Shown piece after piece: positions 8,536-16,997 of a DNA stretch of 42,358 bases. The stretch's first letter is position 1. Each line of letters starts with the position of its first letter. A model generated the notes under the pieces. That model was given only the letters and a program-made list of their open reading frames with translations. It was not told the origin of the DNA and searched no databases. Both the position numbers and the translations under genes were made by a program. Origin of the DNA: Methanosarcinales archaeon (lineage in GTDB: Archaea > Halobacteriota > Syntropharchaeia > Alkanophagales > Methanospirareceae); the NCBI GenBank assembly GCA_025464325.1, contig JAODGH010000021.1, positions 33,145-75,502 of the forward strand. Reading direction: 5' to 3'.

Positions 8536-9399
8536 ATGCTTGAGGAGTTGGAGGCGAGACGGGCGGAAGTAATAAAGAAGGCGGAAGAATGCAAGAGGCG
8601 CAGGACTGAGTTGAATTCAGAGGCGAGTAAATGGGCGGATCTGCGCGATGAGCTTAATGCCAGGATAAAAGAAGCGGTAGCGAAGGCTAAGGAGTACAAG
8701 AAACGGCGTGAAGAATACGAGAAGCTGATAGAGGAGAAGAAAGAGAAGCGAAATGAGCTGAACCGGCAGGCATCAAAGTACTATGCGATGGTGGAGAAAC
8801 TGCGTAAGAAGAACGACCTGGCGAGTATTCGCGCGTTTGAACGGCTAAGGAACCGTATAAACGAGCTGGAGATGCGGCAGCAGGTGGAAGTGCTGAGCAA
8901 GGAGCAGGAGAAGAAACTGGTGGCGAAGATAACGGAGCTGAGAAAGGAATTCGCGGAGATGCAGAGGGAGTTTGAGAGGGACAAGAAACTGAAAGAGTTA
9001 TTGAAGAAGGCGCAGGAGTACAAGGAAGAAGCGGACAGGTATCATGAGGAAGTATTGAATTACGTCAGGTTATCACATGAGTGTCATGACCGGATGGTCG
9101 AATGGTTTAAAGAGGCGGACAGGGTGAGGGAGAAAGCGGACGAGGCTCATCGGATGTATCTTGAGGCGCAGGAGGCTGCAGATGAAGCTCACAGGTTATT
9201 CGTACGTTATTTACGTGATATTCGCGATTTCAATCATGTTATCAGCGGTTTGAAACGTAAGATAAAGGAAGATTGGAACTTCAAGGAGCGGATAGAAGCC
9301 AGGAAGCAGGCGAAGAGTATCTATGAGCGATTCCGGGAAGGGGGTAAGTTGAGTACCGAAGACCTGCTTCTGCTGCAGAAATCAGATTTATTGAAATAG
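8536..9399 (+). CDS. Archaeal coiled-coil protein (COG1340-like)
   Basis: The 287 residues are almost entirely charged heptad sequence (very rich in E, K, R, A) predicted to form long coiled coils from about residue 1 to 240, with a short non-coiled C-terminus (GGKLSTEDLLLLQKSDLLK). Length and composition fit the conserved archaeal coiled-coil family COG1340, whose role is not settled. A TATA-like AAATTTATAGAC lies at about 8475-8486 and a purine-rich GGAAGATAAG precedes the ATG, so it may have its own promoter within the pyrB-pyrI run. Confidence 0.8.
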   Translation: MLEELEARRAEVIKKAEECKRRRTELNSEASKWADLRDELNARIKEAVAKAKEYKKRREEYEKLIEEKKEKRNELNRQASKYYAMVEKLRKKNDLASIRAFERLRNRINELEMRQQVEVLSKEQEKKLVAKITELRKEFAEMQREFERDKKLKELLKKAQEYKEEADRYHEEVLNYVRLSHECHDRMVEWFKEADRVREKADEAHRMYLEAQEAADEAHRLFVRYLRDIRDFNHVISGLKRKIKEDWNFKERIEARKQAKSIYERFREGGKLSTEDLLLLQKSDLLK

Positions 9400-9423
9400 T
9401 TTCTCTTATTTTCTTTTCTTTGT
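9398..9423 (+). terminator. Pyrimidine/T-rich spacer, possible archaeal T-tract terminator
   Basis: The 24 bp between the coiled-coil gene and hmgA are nearly all T and C with several T runs (TTTCTCTTATTTTCTTTTCTTT). T-rich tracts without a hairpin are the usual intrinsic terminators in Euryarchaeota. The tract also leaves hmgA with no Shine-Dalgarno, so either hmgA is read from a leaderless or internal transcript, or the tract is only partly effective. Confidence 0.35.
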
Positions 9424-10650
9424 ATGAGCATTGAAATGGACGATCAGGAGCTGATTGACCGATTAGTCAGGCGAGAGCTGAAGTTTCATGAATTGACGAG
9501 GTATGTAGATGCGAGCAAAGCGGCGGAATTGAGACGGCGGGCGCTGGAATCGATTACAGGTGCCGGGTTGAGAGATGTGGGTGTCTTCTCTTTTGATGCC
9601 GATAGGGCGGAGAAGGCGAATATAGAGAATCTCATTGGTGCTGCGCAGGTACCGATGGGTGTTGCTGGCCCCGTAGAGGTAAAGGGCAGCTATGCCGAGG
9701 GCGCTTATTATATACCGCTGGCAACGACCGAAGGTGCACTCGTTGCATCTGTCAATAGAGGCTGTACCGCGATAAACCGGTCGGGTGGTGCGGTCTCGTT
9801 TGTCATGCACGATGGTATGGCTCGTGCACCTGTATTGAGGGCTCGAAACATCGCACATGCACGTGAAGCACTCGAATTTATGAATAATAACCGTTCGAAG
9901 TTGAAAGAGATAGCCGAGTCAACCTCGCGGTATCTGATCATGGATGATATACAGAGCTGGCTTATCGGTTGTAACATTTTTATACGGATGGTTTATAAAA
10001 CCGGTGATGCTATGGGTATGAATATGGCGACCATCGCTACAGATGCGGTCATCAAGTTTTTAGAGTCTGAGTTGGGACTGGAACACGTGGCACTCAGCGG
10101 TAATATTTGCGTGGATAAGAAACCATCGGCTCTCAATCTCATACTGGGCAGAGGAAAGACGGTCATTTCCGAGGTACTGCTGAATCGCGAGGTGGTGACC
10201 GGGCTGTTGAAGACCACGCCGGAGAAGATGGCTGAACTGGTATACCGTAAATGCTGGGTCGGGAGCGCTTTAGCTGCTTCGTACGGGTTCAATGCACAGT
10301 TCGCGAATATAATTGCTGCGGTATTCATTGCCACGGGTCAGGATGCCGCACACGTGGTTGAAGGTTCACAGGGCTTCACCACAGCGGAGCTCACCGATGA
10401 CGGCGATCTCCTGTTTTCTGTTACGCTGCCATCGCTACAGGTCGGTACGGTCGGTGGAGGCACTGCACTGGGAACGCAGAAGGAGGCTCTTCAGCTGATT
10501 GGTGTCTATGGTGCGGGCGATCCGCCGGGTACGAACGCGATGAAGTTCGCGGAGATCGTAGGTGCTGCGGTACTGGCAGGGGAAGTCTCACTTATCGGCG
10601 CGTTAGCTGCGAGACATCTCTCGGAGGCGCATCAACGGTTGAATCGATAA
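9424..10650 (+). CDS. hmgA: Class I hydroxymethylglutaryl-CoA reductase
   Basis: HMG-CoA reductase reduces HMG-CoA to mevalonate with NADPH, the committed step to archaeal isoprenoid lipids. The 408-residue protein is soluble (no membrane helices) and of class I type. The catalytic set is visible: Glu103 in TTEGAL, Lys232 in CVDKKPS, Asp307 in GQDAAH and His403 near the C-terminus (HLSEAHQRLNR). The NADPH-binding VGGGTALGTQKE is near 343-354. No Shine-Dalgarno precedes the ATG; the upstream bases form a pyrimidine tract. It lies between a coiled-coil gene and an aminotransferase. Confidence 0.97.
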   Translation: MSIEMDDQELIDRLVRRELKFHELTRYVDASKAAELRRRALESITGAGLRDVGVFSFDADRAEKANIENLIGAAQVPMGVAGPVEVKGSYAEGAYYIPLATTEGALVASVNRGCTAINRSGGAVSFVMHDGMARAPVLRARNIAHAREALEFMNNNRSKLKEIAESTSRYLIMDDIQSWLIGCNIFIRMVYKTGDAMGMNMATIATDAVIKFLESELGLEHVALSGNICVDKKPSALNLILGRGKTVISEVLLNREVVTGLLKTTPEKMAELVYRKCWVGSALAASYGFNAQFANIIAAVFIATGQDAAHVVEGSQGFTTAELTDDGDLLFSVTLPSLQVGTVGGGTALGTQKEALQLIGVYGAGDPPGTNAMKFAEIVGAAVLAGEVSLIGALAARHLSEAHQRLNR

Positions 10651-10691
10651 AGATAAAGTTTATGATAGTATATCAGCAATAGGTAAGATTG

Positions 10692-11789
10692 ATGACAGGA
10701 GAAGAGCTGCTTCTTATGATTCCGGGTCCGGTGCCGTTACTGCCACGCATACGGGAGGCGATGTCACGACCGATGATATACCATCGTGGCGAAGAGTTCG
10801 GTGAGATGTACAGGGAGATAGTGGATGGATTGAAGTGGATATTTCAGACGAAGAACGACCTGTTTGTTATGAGCGGTTCGGGTACATGTGCGATGGAAGC
10901 GGCTGTGGGTAATCTGCTTCGCACTGATACGCCCGCCGTATGCATAGTGAACGGCAAATTTGGCGAGCGACTGGTTGAGATAGGGCATAGATACAGCACC
11001 AATGTACGTGCCGTTGAGTTCGAATGGGGCGGTTCGATCGAACTTGATGCGGTGAAAGCAGCGATGGATGAGGTGCAACCTCAGGTTGTTACAATGGTAC
11101 ATAACGAGACCTCAACAGGTATCCTCAATCCTGCAGAGGCTATTGCGAAACTCGCACGTGAGTACGATGCGCTCTTCGTGCTGGATTGTATCACATCGAT
11201 AGGCGGCTACAATGTGCCAATAGATCAGTGGGGTGTGGATATTGCCATTACGGGCTCGCAGAAATGTCTCGGTGCACCTCCGGGTATATCGGCGATATCT
11301 ATTAGCGACAGAGCATGGGCACTTATGGAAGCTAATAGCAGCAGGAGACCGTATTACATGGACCTCATCGCATATAGAGACAGTTATGATAAATTCCAGA
11401 CGCCCTACACGCCCGCATTACCGCTATTCTTCGCACTGCATGAGGCACTGGAGGTGATAAGAGAAGAAGGCATGGTAAAACGGATAGAGCGGCATCGGCT
11501 GCTGGCAGATACTGTTCGTAATGCGATCGACGCGATGGGGCTTAGTTTGTTTCCGAAGTTGAACGAAGTGAGCGAGTATTCGAATACGGTCACTGCAGTG
11601 AATGTGCCCGAGTGGCTTGATGACGCGAGTCTGAGAGCGGGTATGAGAGAGCGGGGTGTGATGGTTGCCGGTGGTCAGGGCAGGCTGAAGGGCAGGATAT
11701 TCCGAATAGCGACGATGGGTAACATAACAGAACGAGAGGTATCAAGAACGATACAGGCACTGGACAGTACACTTAAGGAGCACAGGTAG
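10692..11789 (+). CDS. Class V aminotransferase, alanine/serine-glyoxylate aminotransferase type
   Basis: A 365-residue PLP enzyme of the AgxT-like family. The opening [18 protein letters not shown] is characteristic. The PLP lysine lies in [13 protein letters not shown] (K191), with the cofactor aspartate in [11 protein letters not shown]. Such enzymes transaminate alanine, serine or aspartate with glyoxylate or pyruvate; the exact pair cannot be read from sequence. The presence of glyA in the same gene run makes serine/glycine metabolism plausible. Start: the frame extends to a TTG at 10689, but the ATG at 10692 has AGGT (10681-10684) about 7 bp upstream. pyrI starts 6 bp after the stop. 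Confidence 0.88.
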   Translation: MTGEELLLMIPGPVPLLPRIREAMSRPMIYHRGEEFGEMYREIVDGLKWIFQTKNDLFVMSGSGTCAMEAAVGNLLRTDTPAVCIVNGKFGERLVEIGHRYSTNVRAVEFEWGGSIELDAVKAAMDEVQPQVVTMVHNETSTGILNPAEAIAKLAREYDALFVLDCITSIGGYNVPIDQWGVDIAITGSQKCLGAPPGISAISISDRAWALMEANSSRRPYYMDLIAYRDSYDKFQTPYTPALPLFFALHEALEVIREEGMVKRIERHRLLADTVRNAIDAMGLSLFPKLNEVSEYSNTVTAVNVPEWLDDASLRAGMRERGVMVAGGQGRLKGRIFRIATMGNITEREVSRTIQALDSTLKEHR

Positions 11790-11794
11790 AAGAG

Positions 11795-12253
11795 ATGAAG
11801 AAAGAGCTTAAGGTGATACCGATAAAAAACGGTACGGTGATTGACCACATCACGGGTGGTCAGGCGCTAAATGTACTCCGTATATTGGGCATCAATGCAA
11901 AGACTGACGCGGTTGTCAGCGTTGTTATGAACGTAAGGAGTGGAAAGATGGGCAGGAAGGATATAGTGAAGGTGGAAGATAGGGAATTGAAGCCCGACGA
12001 GGTGGACAAAATCGCGCTTATCGCACCAAACGCCACGATAAACATAATACGCAATTTTGAGGTGGTAGAAAAGCACAAGGTATACCTGCCAGAGGTGATA
12101 GAGGGTATAATGCGATGTTCGAACCCGAATTGCATATCTAACTCAGAACGTGAGCCGGTCGTACCGAAATTTATGACACTAAGTGCCGATCCGCCGAGGT
12201 TCCGGTGTTTCTATTGTGAGAGGATAATAGAGGACGTTTCGGGTTATATATAA
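11795..12253 (+). CDS. pyrI: Aspartate carbamoyltransferase regulatory subunit
   Basis: PyrI binds nucleotide effectors and holds two PyrB trimers together in the ATCase holoenzyme. The 152-residue protein shows the allosteric domain first ([18 protein letters not shown], residues 11-28) and a C-terminal zinc domain with C108, C113, C138 and C141, the normal four ligands. It follows the aminotransferase by 6 bp, so it is probably co-transcribed. Unlike most archaea, it is separated from pyrB by glyA, a coiled-coil gene, hmgA and the aminotransferase. Its stop codon lies inside the TATA-like promoter of the following tRNA. Confidence 0.96.
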   Translation: MKKELKVIPIKNGTVIDHITGGQALNVLRILGINAKTDAVVSVVMNVRSGKMGRKDIVKVEDRELKPDEVDKIALIAPNATINIIRNFEVVEKHKVYLPEVIEGIMRCSNPNCISNSEREPVVPKFMTLSADPPRFRCFYCERIIEDVSGYI

Positions 12254-12260
12254 ATAAATA
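12244..12260 (+). promoter_or_regulatory. TATA-type promoter of tRNA-Pro overlapping the pyrI stop
   Basis: TTATATATAAATAAATA is a strong archaeal box A-like sequence centred about 26 bp before the first base of tRNA-Pro, the expected spacing. It includes the last codons and the TAA of pyrI. Confidence 0.55.
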
Positions 12261-12277
12261 GGTGCAAATAAGAGATG

Positions 12278-12351
12278 GGGGCAGTAGGGTAGCCAGGTTA
12301 TCCTCGTGGCTTTGGGAGCCATGGACCCCAGTTCGAATCTGGGCTGCCCCA
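12278..12351 (+). tRNA. tRNA-Pro (anticodon UGG)
   Basis: The acceptor stem GGGGCAG (12278-12284) pairs perfectly with CTGCCCC (12344-12350), with discriminator A at 12351 and no encoded CCA. The anticodon arm is GTGGC-TTTGGGA-GCCAT, with TGG at positions 34-36. The T arm is CCCAG-TTCGAAT-CTGGG. There is no intron. It lies 24 bp after pyrI with its own TATA-like element. Confidence 0.95.
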
Positions 12352-12390
12352 TTGATCTTCCCTCTGTATTTCTTTATTTCTTCTCTGAAG

Positions 12391-13443
12391 TCAACATATC
12401 AGTTTCTGCTGTCTACAGTCCAGTAACGACAGTTTCGCGACCCGAACACCGACCAGCCTTATCTTATCATCTTTTGAAACATCCACCAGCCTTAGCAGCT
12501 CTTTCGCTACACACTTGAGCGTAGCCAGGTCGGAATGAAACGTTTTTAGCGTCCTTGATCTCGTTATCAGCCTGAAATTGGAATATTTGACCTTTATCGA
12601 TACGATTTTGAATACAAAACCGTTAAGTGCCCGATGGACCTCCTCAGCCAGTTCCTCGACCTGTCTCTCTAACGTCGCTATATCATCGGTATCCTTCGCC
12701 AGCGTTCTCTCACGGCTCAGTGACTTCCGCTCCCGGTTCGGCACCACCTCGCTATCATCTATACCTCTCGCAATACGATGTAGCCGCCTGCCATGTTTGC
12801 CCAGTCGTGATACAAGCAACTGAACATCACAGTTTGCGAGCTGTTCTATCCGTGTGATGCCCATATGTTTCAATACTTTCTCTGTTTTTGGACCCACACC
12901 CGGGATACAGACCACCGGTAATTGTGCGAGAAACTCTTTCGCATGCTCAACCACCGTGAGACCGTTGGGCTTCTTAAAATCAGAAGCTATCTTCGCCACT
13001 ATCTTGTTTGGCGCAATACCAATAGAACATGAAAGTTGTTGCTTATCCCATATCTCCTTCTTTATTCGTTCGGCATACATGCGAGCCTCTTCCCAGGTTC
13101 GCACCTTTGTCGTGATATCGAGGAACGCTTCATCTATACTCACCTGCTCCATTTTGTCGGCATAACCACGTAGAATATCCATTATTGCCGCAGATACACG
13201 TCTGTACAACTCCATGTTCACCGGCAGGAACTTCGCACCTGGACACAGCCTGTACGCCTGCGATAGTGCCATTGCCGAATGTATTCCGTACTTACGTGCT
13301 TCATATGAGCATGTGCTCACAACACCCCTTGCCCTGTCCGCACTCCCAACAACCACCGGTAGTCCCTTCAGCTCCGGATGTTCTCTCATCTCTATCGCGG
13401 AGAAGAAGCTGTCCATATCTACATGCAGTATTACTCGTCGCAT
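12391..13443 (-). CDS. dinB: DNA polymerase IV (Y-family, DinB/Dpo4)
   Basis: A translesion DNA polymerase of 350 residues. The Y-family palm motifs are intact: the metal ligand D9 and D11 in HVDMDSFF, with F14 at the steric-gate position, and SIDEAFLD with D104 and E105. The thumb HhH motif is CIPGVGPKTEKVL (about 179-191), followed by the little-finger domain. The C-terminus ends at RQQKLIC, which lacks the aromatic pair of a full PCNA-interacting (PIP) box. AAGGAGAG lies just before the ATG. The gene start overlaps the 3' end of the upstream CBS-domain gene by 13 bp, and its 3' end converges on tRNA-Pro. Confidence 0.95.
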   Translation of the reverse strand: MRRVILHVDMDSFFSAIEMREHPELKGLPVVVGSADRARGVVSTCSYEARKYGIHSAMALSQAYRLCPGAKFLPVNMELYRRVSAAIMDILRGYADKMEQVSIDEAFLDITTKVRTWEEARMYAERIKKEIWDKQQLSCSIGIAPNKIVAKIASDFKKPNGLTVVEHAKEFLAQLPVVCIPGVGPKTEKVLKHMGITRIEQLANCDVQLLVSRLGKHGRRLHRIARGIDDSEVVPNRERKSLSRERTLAKDTDDIATLERQVEELAEEVHRALNGFVFKIVSIKVKYSNFRLITRSRTLKTFHSDLATLKCVAKELLRLVDVSKDDKIRLVGVRVAKLSLLDCRQQKLIC

Positions 13444-14480
13444 CTCTCCTTATCCTGATCCGCAGCAAAATTATCACTCTCACGTGCTGTACCAGATATG
13501 ATATCATATTCATCGTATATGCTGCCAACTATCACCTCCAGCAGGTCTTCCAGGCAGACCAGCCCCGCCGTCTTGCCCCGTTTATCTATAACTATCGCGA
13601 TATGCACCCTGCCACGCTGAAATTCCTTGAGTAAATCATCCACCCGCTTCGTATCAGGTATCAGATATGGCGGTTTCATCAGCTCCCTGATCTCGCCCCT
13701 ATTTATCAGCAGGTCTTTCGCATACAGTATGCCAACAATATTATCCTCCGTTCGCTCGAATACCGGTATCCTGGAATAACCTGTTCGTTTTATCAGCTCT
13801 ACAGCATCTTCTACGCTCTGATTCACTTCCAGACACGCCATCTTATCTTTTGGCGTCATCACGTTCTTTACCGTGATCTCATCGAGCCGTAATACGCCCT
13901 CCATCATCTCTTTCTCATCCTCTTCGATCGCTCCTTCCTCCTCACCTATCTCCAGTAGCGTCTCCATCTCCTCCTCGGTCAGCACGTGCTTCTTATACCG
14001 CTCCATACCCATAAATCGTTCTAAAACGGAGGTGATCGCCGAAAGCGCGACGATAACCGGTCTGAATATGTAAGCCATGATCCTTATCGGTCTGGATACG
14101 ATGATAGAAATTCGTTCTGCATGACGGACCGCGATAGTCTTTGGCAGTATCTCTGCAAATGTGAGTATCAAAAAAGTCATTACTCCGGTCGCAATCGCAA
14201 CGCCGTAATTGCCAAAGAACTCGATCGCAATCGATGTTGCCAGGGCTGAGGCTGCTATGTTCACTATGTTATTACCGATAAGTACAGTGGTGAGCATCGC
14301 TTCCTGTTGATCCATCAGCTCGTCTATCTCTTTCGCACCTTTTACTCCCTGTTTCACCAGCGCCCTCGCCCGTACCTTGCCGATAGCTATCAAGGCAGTC
14401 TCAGAACCCGAGAAGAAACCGGACAGAAGCAGCAGAAGGAATAAGATCAATAGTTTCACGCCAAGGAGTGATAATAACAC
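13431..14480 (-). CDS. DUF21-CBS (CNNM/CorC-like) membrane protein
   Basis: 349 residues. The N-terminal CNNM/DUF21 domain (about 1-190) carries four hydrophobic helices and the family's SGFFSGSETALIAIGK motif. Two CBS domains follow (about 205-325; VMTPKDKMACLEV begins the first), which in relatives bind adenine nucleotides. The CorC_HlyC domain seen at the C-terminus of many bacterial members is absent; only a short acidic tail follows. Relatives are linked to magnesium or cobalt efflux, but the ion here is unknown. It overlaps dinB by 13 bp, so the two are likely co-transcribed. Confidence 0.88.
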   Translation of the reverse strand: MLLSLLGVKLLILFLLLLLSGFFSGSETALIAIGKVRARALVKQGVKGAKEIDELMDQQEAMLTTVLIGNNIVNIAASALATSIAIEFFGNYGVAIATGVMTFLILTFAEILPKTIAVRHAERISIIVSRPIRIMAYIFRPVIVALSAITSVLERFMGMERYKKHVLTEEEMETLLEIGEEEGAIEEDEKEMMEGVLRLDEITVKNVMTPKDKMACLEVNQSVEDAVELIKRTGYSRIPVFERTEDNIVGILYAKDLLINRGEIRELMKPPYLIPDTKRVDDLLKEFQRGRVHIAIVIDKRGKTAGLVCLEDLLEVIVGSIYDEYDIISGTARESDNFAADQDKERCDE

Positions 14481-14523
14481 CTTACTCTGTTCCCTCCCCT
14501 CTTAATATGTATGATCTTCGCAT

Positions 14524-15495
14524 TTAAAAAGTTTTCGCTGTACCTATCTTCGCTCTTATAGGTGCTAACAGCTCATTCAAATATCTTATTGCATTCTGCT
14601 TCAGGTCCTGTGGATGTAACTTACCAGCCATGTAATCTCGTTCAAGGTCATCATAGCTGTTATATACCACATCACCACCATATTCAGGCTTGCGTTCTAT
14701 TTTAACTGCCTCCATGTTCGCGAAAATGGCATACCGATAGATATGCAATACCGGATTACCCTCAACGACTTTAGGAGGGCAGAATGCCGATTTTAGCTTG
14801 CGCTCTATATCGGTCTCAGACTCGTGTATGGATATGTAGTTGCCAAGTGAAGAGGACATCTTCGCACCATCCAGCCCTATCAGCAACGGTGTGTGTATGC
14901 ATATCGGTGTTTTAAGCCCGAGTTTTGGCAGGTTCTCCCGTGCAAGCATATGTATCTTACGCTGGTCTATACCCCCTATCGCAATGTCTATATCCAGATA
15001 TGCGATATCCATAGCTTGCATCAACGGGTAGAGCATCTGTGATACCTTACGATCTGTCTTACTGCGTGATAACTCATCCATACTCCTCATCGCTCGTTTC
15101 TCGGTCGTCACCGTCGCCAGCCTCAATACATCCAGCATGTATTCTGAGTCCAGTTGAAAAGAGGAACCCAGTATGTATTCGGTATCCTCGCTAAGACCTG
15201 CAGCAGCAAAGCACCGCTGGTTGTAATCTGCGACCGCTCTTATATGTTCGATATCTCCTTTCTCGTTCAGGTACGCATGTAAATCAGCAAGAAGCACGAT
15301 GATATGCACCCCTATGCTCTGCAGCTCTTTCAATTTCGTTATCAATGGTAGATGTCCGATATGAACACTGCCACTCGGTTCAAAGCCCACATACGCCCTC
15401 AGTTTACTGGCTGATCCCAGAGCAGATTCCAGTTCCGGCTCCGTCACTACCTCCTCCACGTTCTTTATCAGCATCTCCATCGGTGACTCTGTCAT
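14524..15495 (-). CDS. tyrS: Tyrosyl-tRNA synthetase (archaeal type)
   Basis: A class I aminoacyl-tRNA synthetase that charges tRNA-Tyr. The 323-residue length matches the short archaeal and eukaryotic type without the bacterial S4 domain. HIGH is present at residues 45-48 (SVHIGHL) and KMSSS at 212-216 (GAKMSSSLG). The tyrosine pocket YVGFEPSG is near 35-42. It begins 26 bp after tRNA-Leu(CAG) on the same strand and precedes the DUF21-CBS gene by 44 bp. No clear Shine-Dalgarno is seen before the ATG. Confidence 0.96.
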   Translation of the reverse strand: MTESPMEMLIKNVEEVVTEPELESALGSASKLRAYVGFEPSGSVHIGHLPLITKLKELQSIGVHIIVLLADLHAYLNEKGDIEHIRAVADYNQRCFAAAGLSEDTEYILGSSFQLDSEYMLDVLRLATVTTEKRAMRSMDELSRSKTDRKVSQMLYPLMQAMDIAYLDIDIAIGGIDQRKIHMLARENLPKLGLKTPICIHTPLLIGLDGAKMSSSLGNYISIHESETDIERKLKSAFCPPKVVEGNPVLHIYRYAIFANMEAVKIERKPEYGGDVVYNSYDDLERDYMAGKLHPQDLKQNAIRYLNELLAPIRAKIGTAKTF

Positions 15496-15520
15496 CTTCT
15501 TTTCTTATTCGTCCCAATTA

Positions 15521-15604
15521 TGCGGAGGGGGAGATTCGAACTCCCGAACCCCTGCGGGATGAGGCCCTGAACCTCACGCCTTTGTCCAACTCGGCAACCT
15601 CCGC
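15521..15604 (-). tRNA. tRNA-Leu (anticodon CAG)
   Basis: Read on the minus strand, the acceptor GCGGAGG (15604-15598) pairs with CCTCCGC, and the discriminator is A (15521). The anticodon arm is TGAGG-TTCAGGG-CCTCA, with CAG at 34-36. A long class II variable arm (around CCCGCAGGGG) and the T arm with GTTCGAATC follow. No intron and no encoded CCA. An AT-rich promoter-like sequence lies about 40 bp upstream. Confidence 0.94.
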
Positions 15605-15639
15605 ATCTCTATATCGATACTTCTATCTATAACTAACAT

Positions 15640-15651
15640 TTAATAAAGTAC
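15640..15651 (-). promoter_or_regulatory. TATA-like element upstream of tRNA-Leu(CAG)
   Basis: On the minus strand CTTTATTAAATG lies about 36-47 bp before the mature tRNA 5' end, within the range expected for an archaeal box A that serves a tRNA with a short 5' leader. It may also transcribe the downstream tyrS. Confidence 0.35.
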
Positions 15652-15748
15652 ATGAATTTGAATATGTGCTTCCTCTTATTCACACTGCAAACATGCCTTT
15701 ACTACCAGCACCAGCAGCAGCACCGCAACTTACGCCGATAACGATAAG

Positions 15749-16738
15749 ATGATGAAGACGGAAGATCCAAGGGAAAGATGTAAATTGTCTAAAGCTCCGG
15801 CATACACCGACCCCCGATTCGGATGTGAACCTGAGAGGCGTCCGATGCGCGAGTATATCGAGAAAGGTGTTGTTGTTATAGATAAACCACCGGGTCCCAC
15901 CTCTCATGAGGTTGTCTCCTGGGTCAGGGATATATTAGCGGTGAGCAAAGCCGCACATACCGGTACACTTGATCCTAAAGTCTCGGGTGTATTGCCGGTA
16001 CTGCTCGCTGTGGCGACGAAATTGACCGGTATATTTCATGCTGATAAGGAATACGTATGCTTGATGAAACTGCATGGCGATGTGAACGAGGCGCGGGTGC
16101 GGGAAGTAGCGGCTGAATTCACCGGTAAGATCTACCAGCGTCCTCCATTGAAATCCGCGGTCAGGCGACGAGTGCGGATAAGAACCGTGCATTACATAGA
16201 TATAAAGGAGATAGAGGGCAGAGAGGTATTGATGATCGTTGGCTGTGAAGCCGGTACATATATAAGGATGCTCTGCCATCACATCGGGCTGGCTCTTGGT
16301 GTGGGTGCGCACATGGCACAGTTGAGACGTACAAAGTCGTTGCCCTTCGATGAGTCGGACATGACAACGTTGCAGGACCTTAAAGACGCGTATGTGTTAT
16401 ACGAGGAGGGTGAAGAAGGCTTTCTACGGGAACTCATTATCCCGATGGAACACACACTCGGGCATCTTCGGTGTATAATTGTTAAAGATACCGCGGTTGA
16501 TGCTCTCTGTCATGGTGCGAATCTCGCCGTGCCCGGAATATCGCGTATAGAAGATGGAATAAATATAGGTGAGCAGGTAGTTATATATACAAATAAGGGC
16601 GAAGCGGTGTGTATGGGCAGGGCATTGATGAGCTCGGATGAGATGCTCAGGGCAGAAGAGGGGATATGTGTGGATACGGATCGGGTGTTTATGGCGCCCG
16701 GGACGTACATGCGTGTATGGAAATGCCGAGGTGGCTGA
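15749..16738 (+). CDS. cbf5: Archaeal Cbf5/TruB tRNA and rRNA pseudouridine synthase
   Basis: Cbf5 is the catalytic subunit of H/ACA RNPs and can also make Psi55 in tRNA. The 329-residue protein has the catalytic Asp75 in HTGTLDPKVSGVLP, the TruB core to about residue 240, and a C-terminal PUA domain (about 250-325, from CIIVKDTAVDAL). Residues 1-35 before REYIEKGVVVIDKPPGP are an N-terminal extension as in archaeal Cbf5. ATGATG gives two adjacent possible starts. Its last 14 bp, including the TGA, also form the 5' acceptor and first bases of the following tRNA-Ser gene. Confidence 0.94.
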   Translation: MMKTEDPRERCKLSKAPAYTDPRFGCEPERRPMREYIEKGVVVIDKPPGPTSHEVVSWVRDILAVSKAAHTGTLDPKVSGVLPVLLAVATKLTGIFHADKEYVCLMKLHGDVNEARVREVAAEFTGKIYQRPPLKSAVRRRVRIRTVHYIDIKEIEGREVLMIVGCEAGTYIRMLCHHIGLALGVGAHMAQLRRTKSLPFDESDMTTLQDLKDAYVLYEEGEEGFLRELIIPMEHTLGHLRCIIVKDTAVDALCHGANLAVPGISRIEDGINIGEQVVIYTNKGEAVCMGRALMSSDEMLRAEEGICVDTDRVFMAPGTYMRVWKCRGG

Positions 16739-16827
16739 GTGGTAAGGCGCAGGCCTGGAGTTCTCATGGTAGAACAGGTAGCCTGTGTTCCGAAAGGAAC
16801 TCAAGGGTTCAAATCCCTTCCTCGGCG
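16725..16827 (+). tRNA. tRNA-Ser (anticodon GGA) with anticodon-loop intron
   Basis: The acceptor GCCGAGG (16725-16731) pairs with CCTCGGC (16820-16826); the discriminator is G (16827), as expected for serine. The anticodon stem is CAGGC (16750-16754) with GCCTG (16781-16785). Between them lie 26 bases instead of 7, so an intron is present. Removing 19 bases (about 16761-16779) between positions 37 and 38 leaves the loop CTGGAGA with anticodon GGA. The intron forms a TTCT/AGAA hairpin and pairs with the anticodon as in a bulge-helix-bulge splice site. The class II variable arm TTCC-GAAA-GGAA and the T arm AAGGG-TTCAAAT-CCCTT are clear. The 5' end overlaps the cbf5 3' end. Confidence 0.92.
16761..16779 (+). 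other. Predicted archaeal tRNA intron (canonical 37/38 site)
   Basis: These 19 bases interrupt the anticodon loop of tRNA-Ser(GGA). The ends are set by the need for a 7-base loop. Exon CTG pairs with intron CAG, and TCT (16762-16764) pairs with AGA (16771-16773), giving a relaxed bulge-helix-bulge with one G-A mismatch. A shifted register (CCTG with CAGG) pairs perfectly but would leave a 5-base loop, so it is less likely to be the cut form. Confidence 0.7.
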
Positions 16828-16997
16828 TAGTTTCGTTATCTGCTGATCCGCTCTAAACCCGCCAACCACTCTGAATGATCCCGTTCATGTCGTCCAGCGT
16901 GAACAACCGATCGGCTCCTGCCAGGTTTTTATGCTGTATATCTATATGCTATGTAGAAGCGATCGTATCGTATAATAGCAAATAAAAATACCATAGC

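Noticed and set aside
15693-15752. A short frame (MPLLPAPAAAPQLTP...) whose TGA overlaps the cbf5 ATG, as in a leader peptide.
   Set aside because: It has only 19 codons, no ribosome-binding site and a simple-repeat (CAGCAC) origin. Not supportable.
16853-16948. A 31-codon minus-strand frame (ending NGIIQSGWRV) in the gap after tRNA-Ser.
   Set aside because: It looks protein-like and could be a gene relic beside a tRNA, but it has no upstream start, and 31 codons are too few to separate it from chance.
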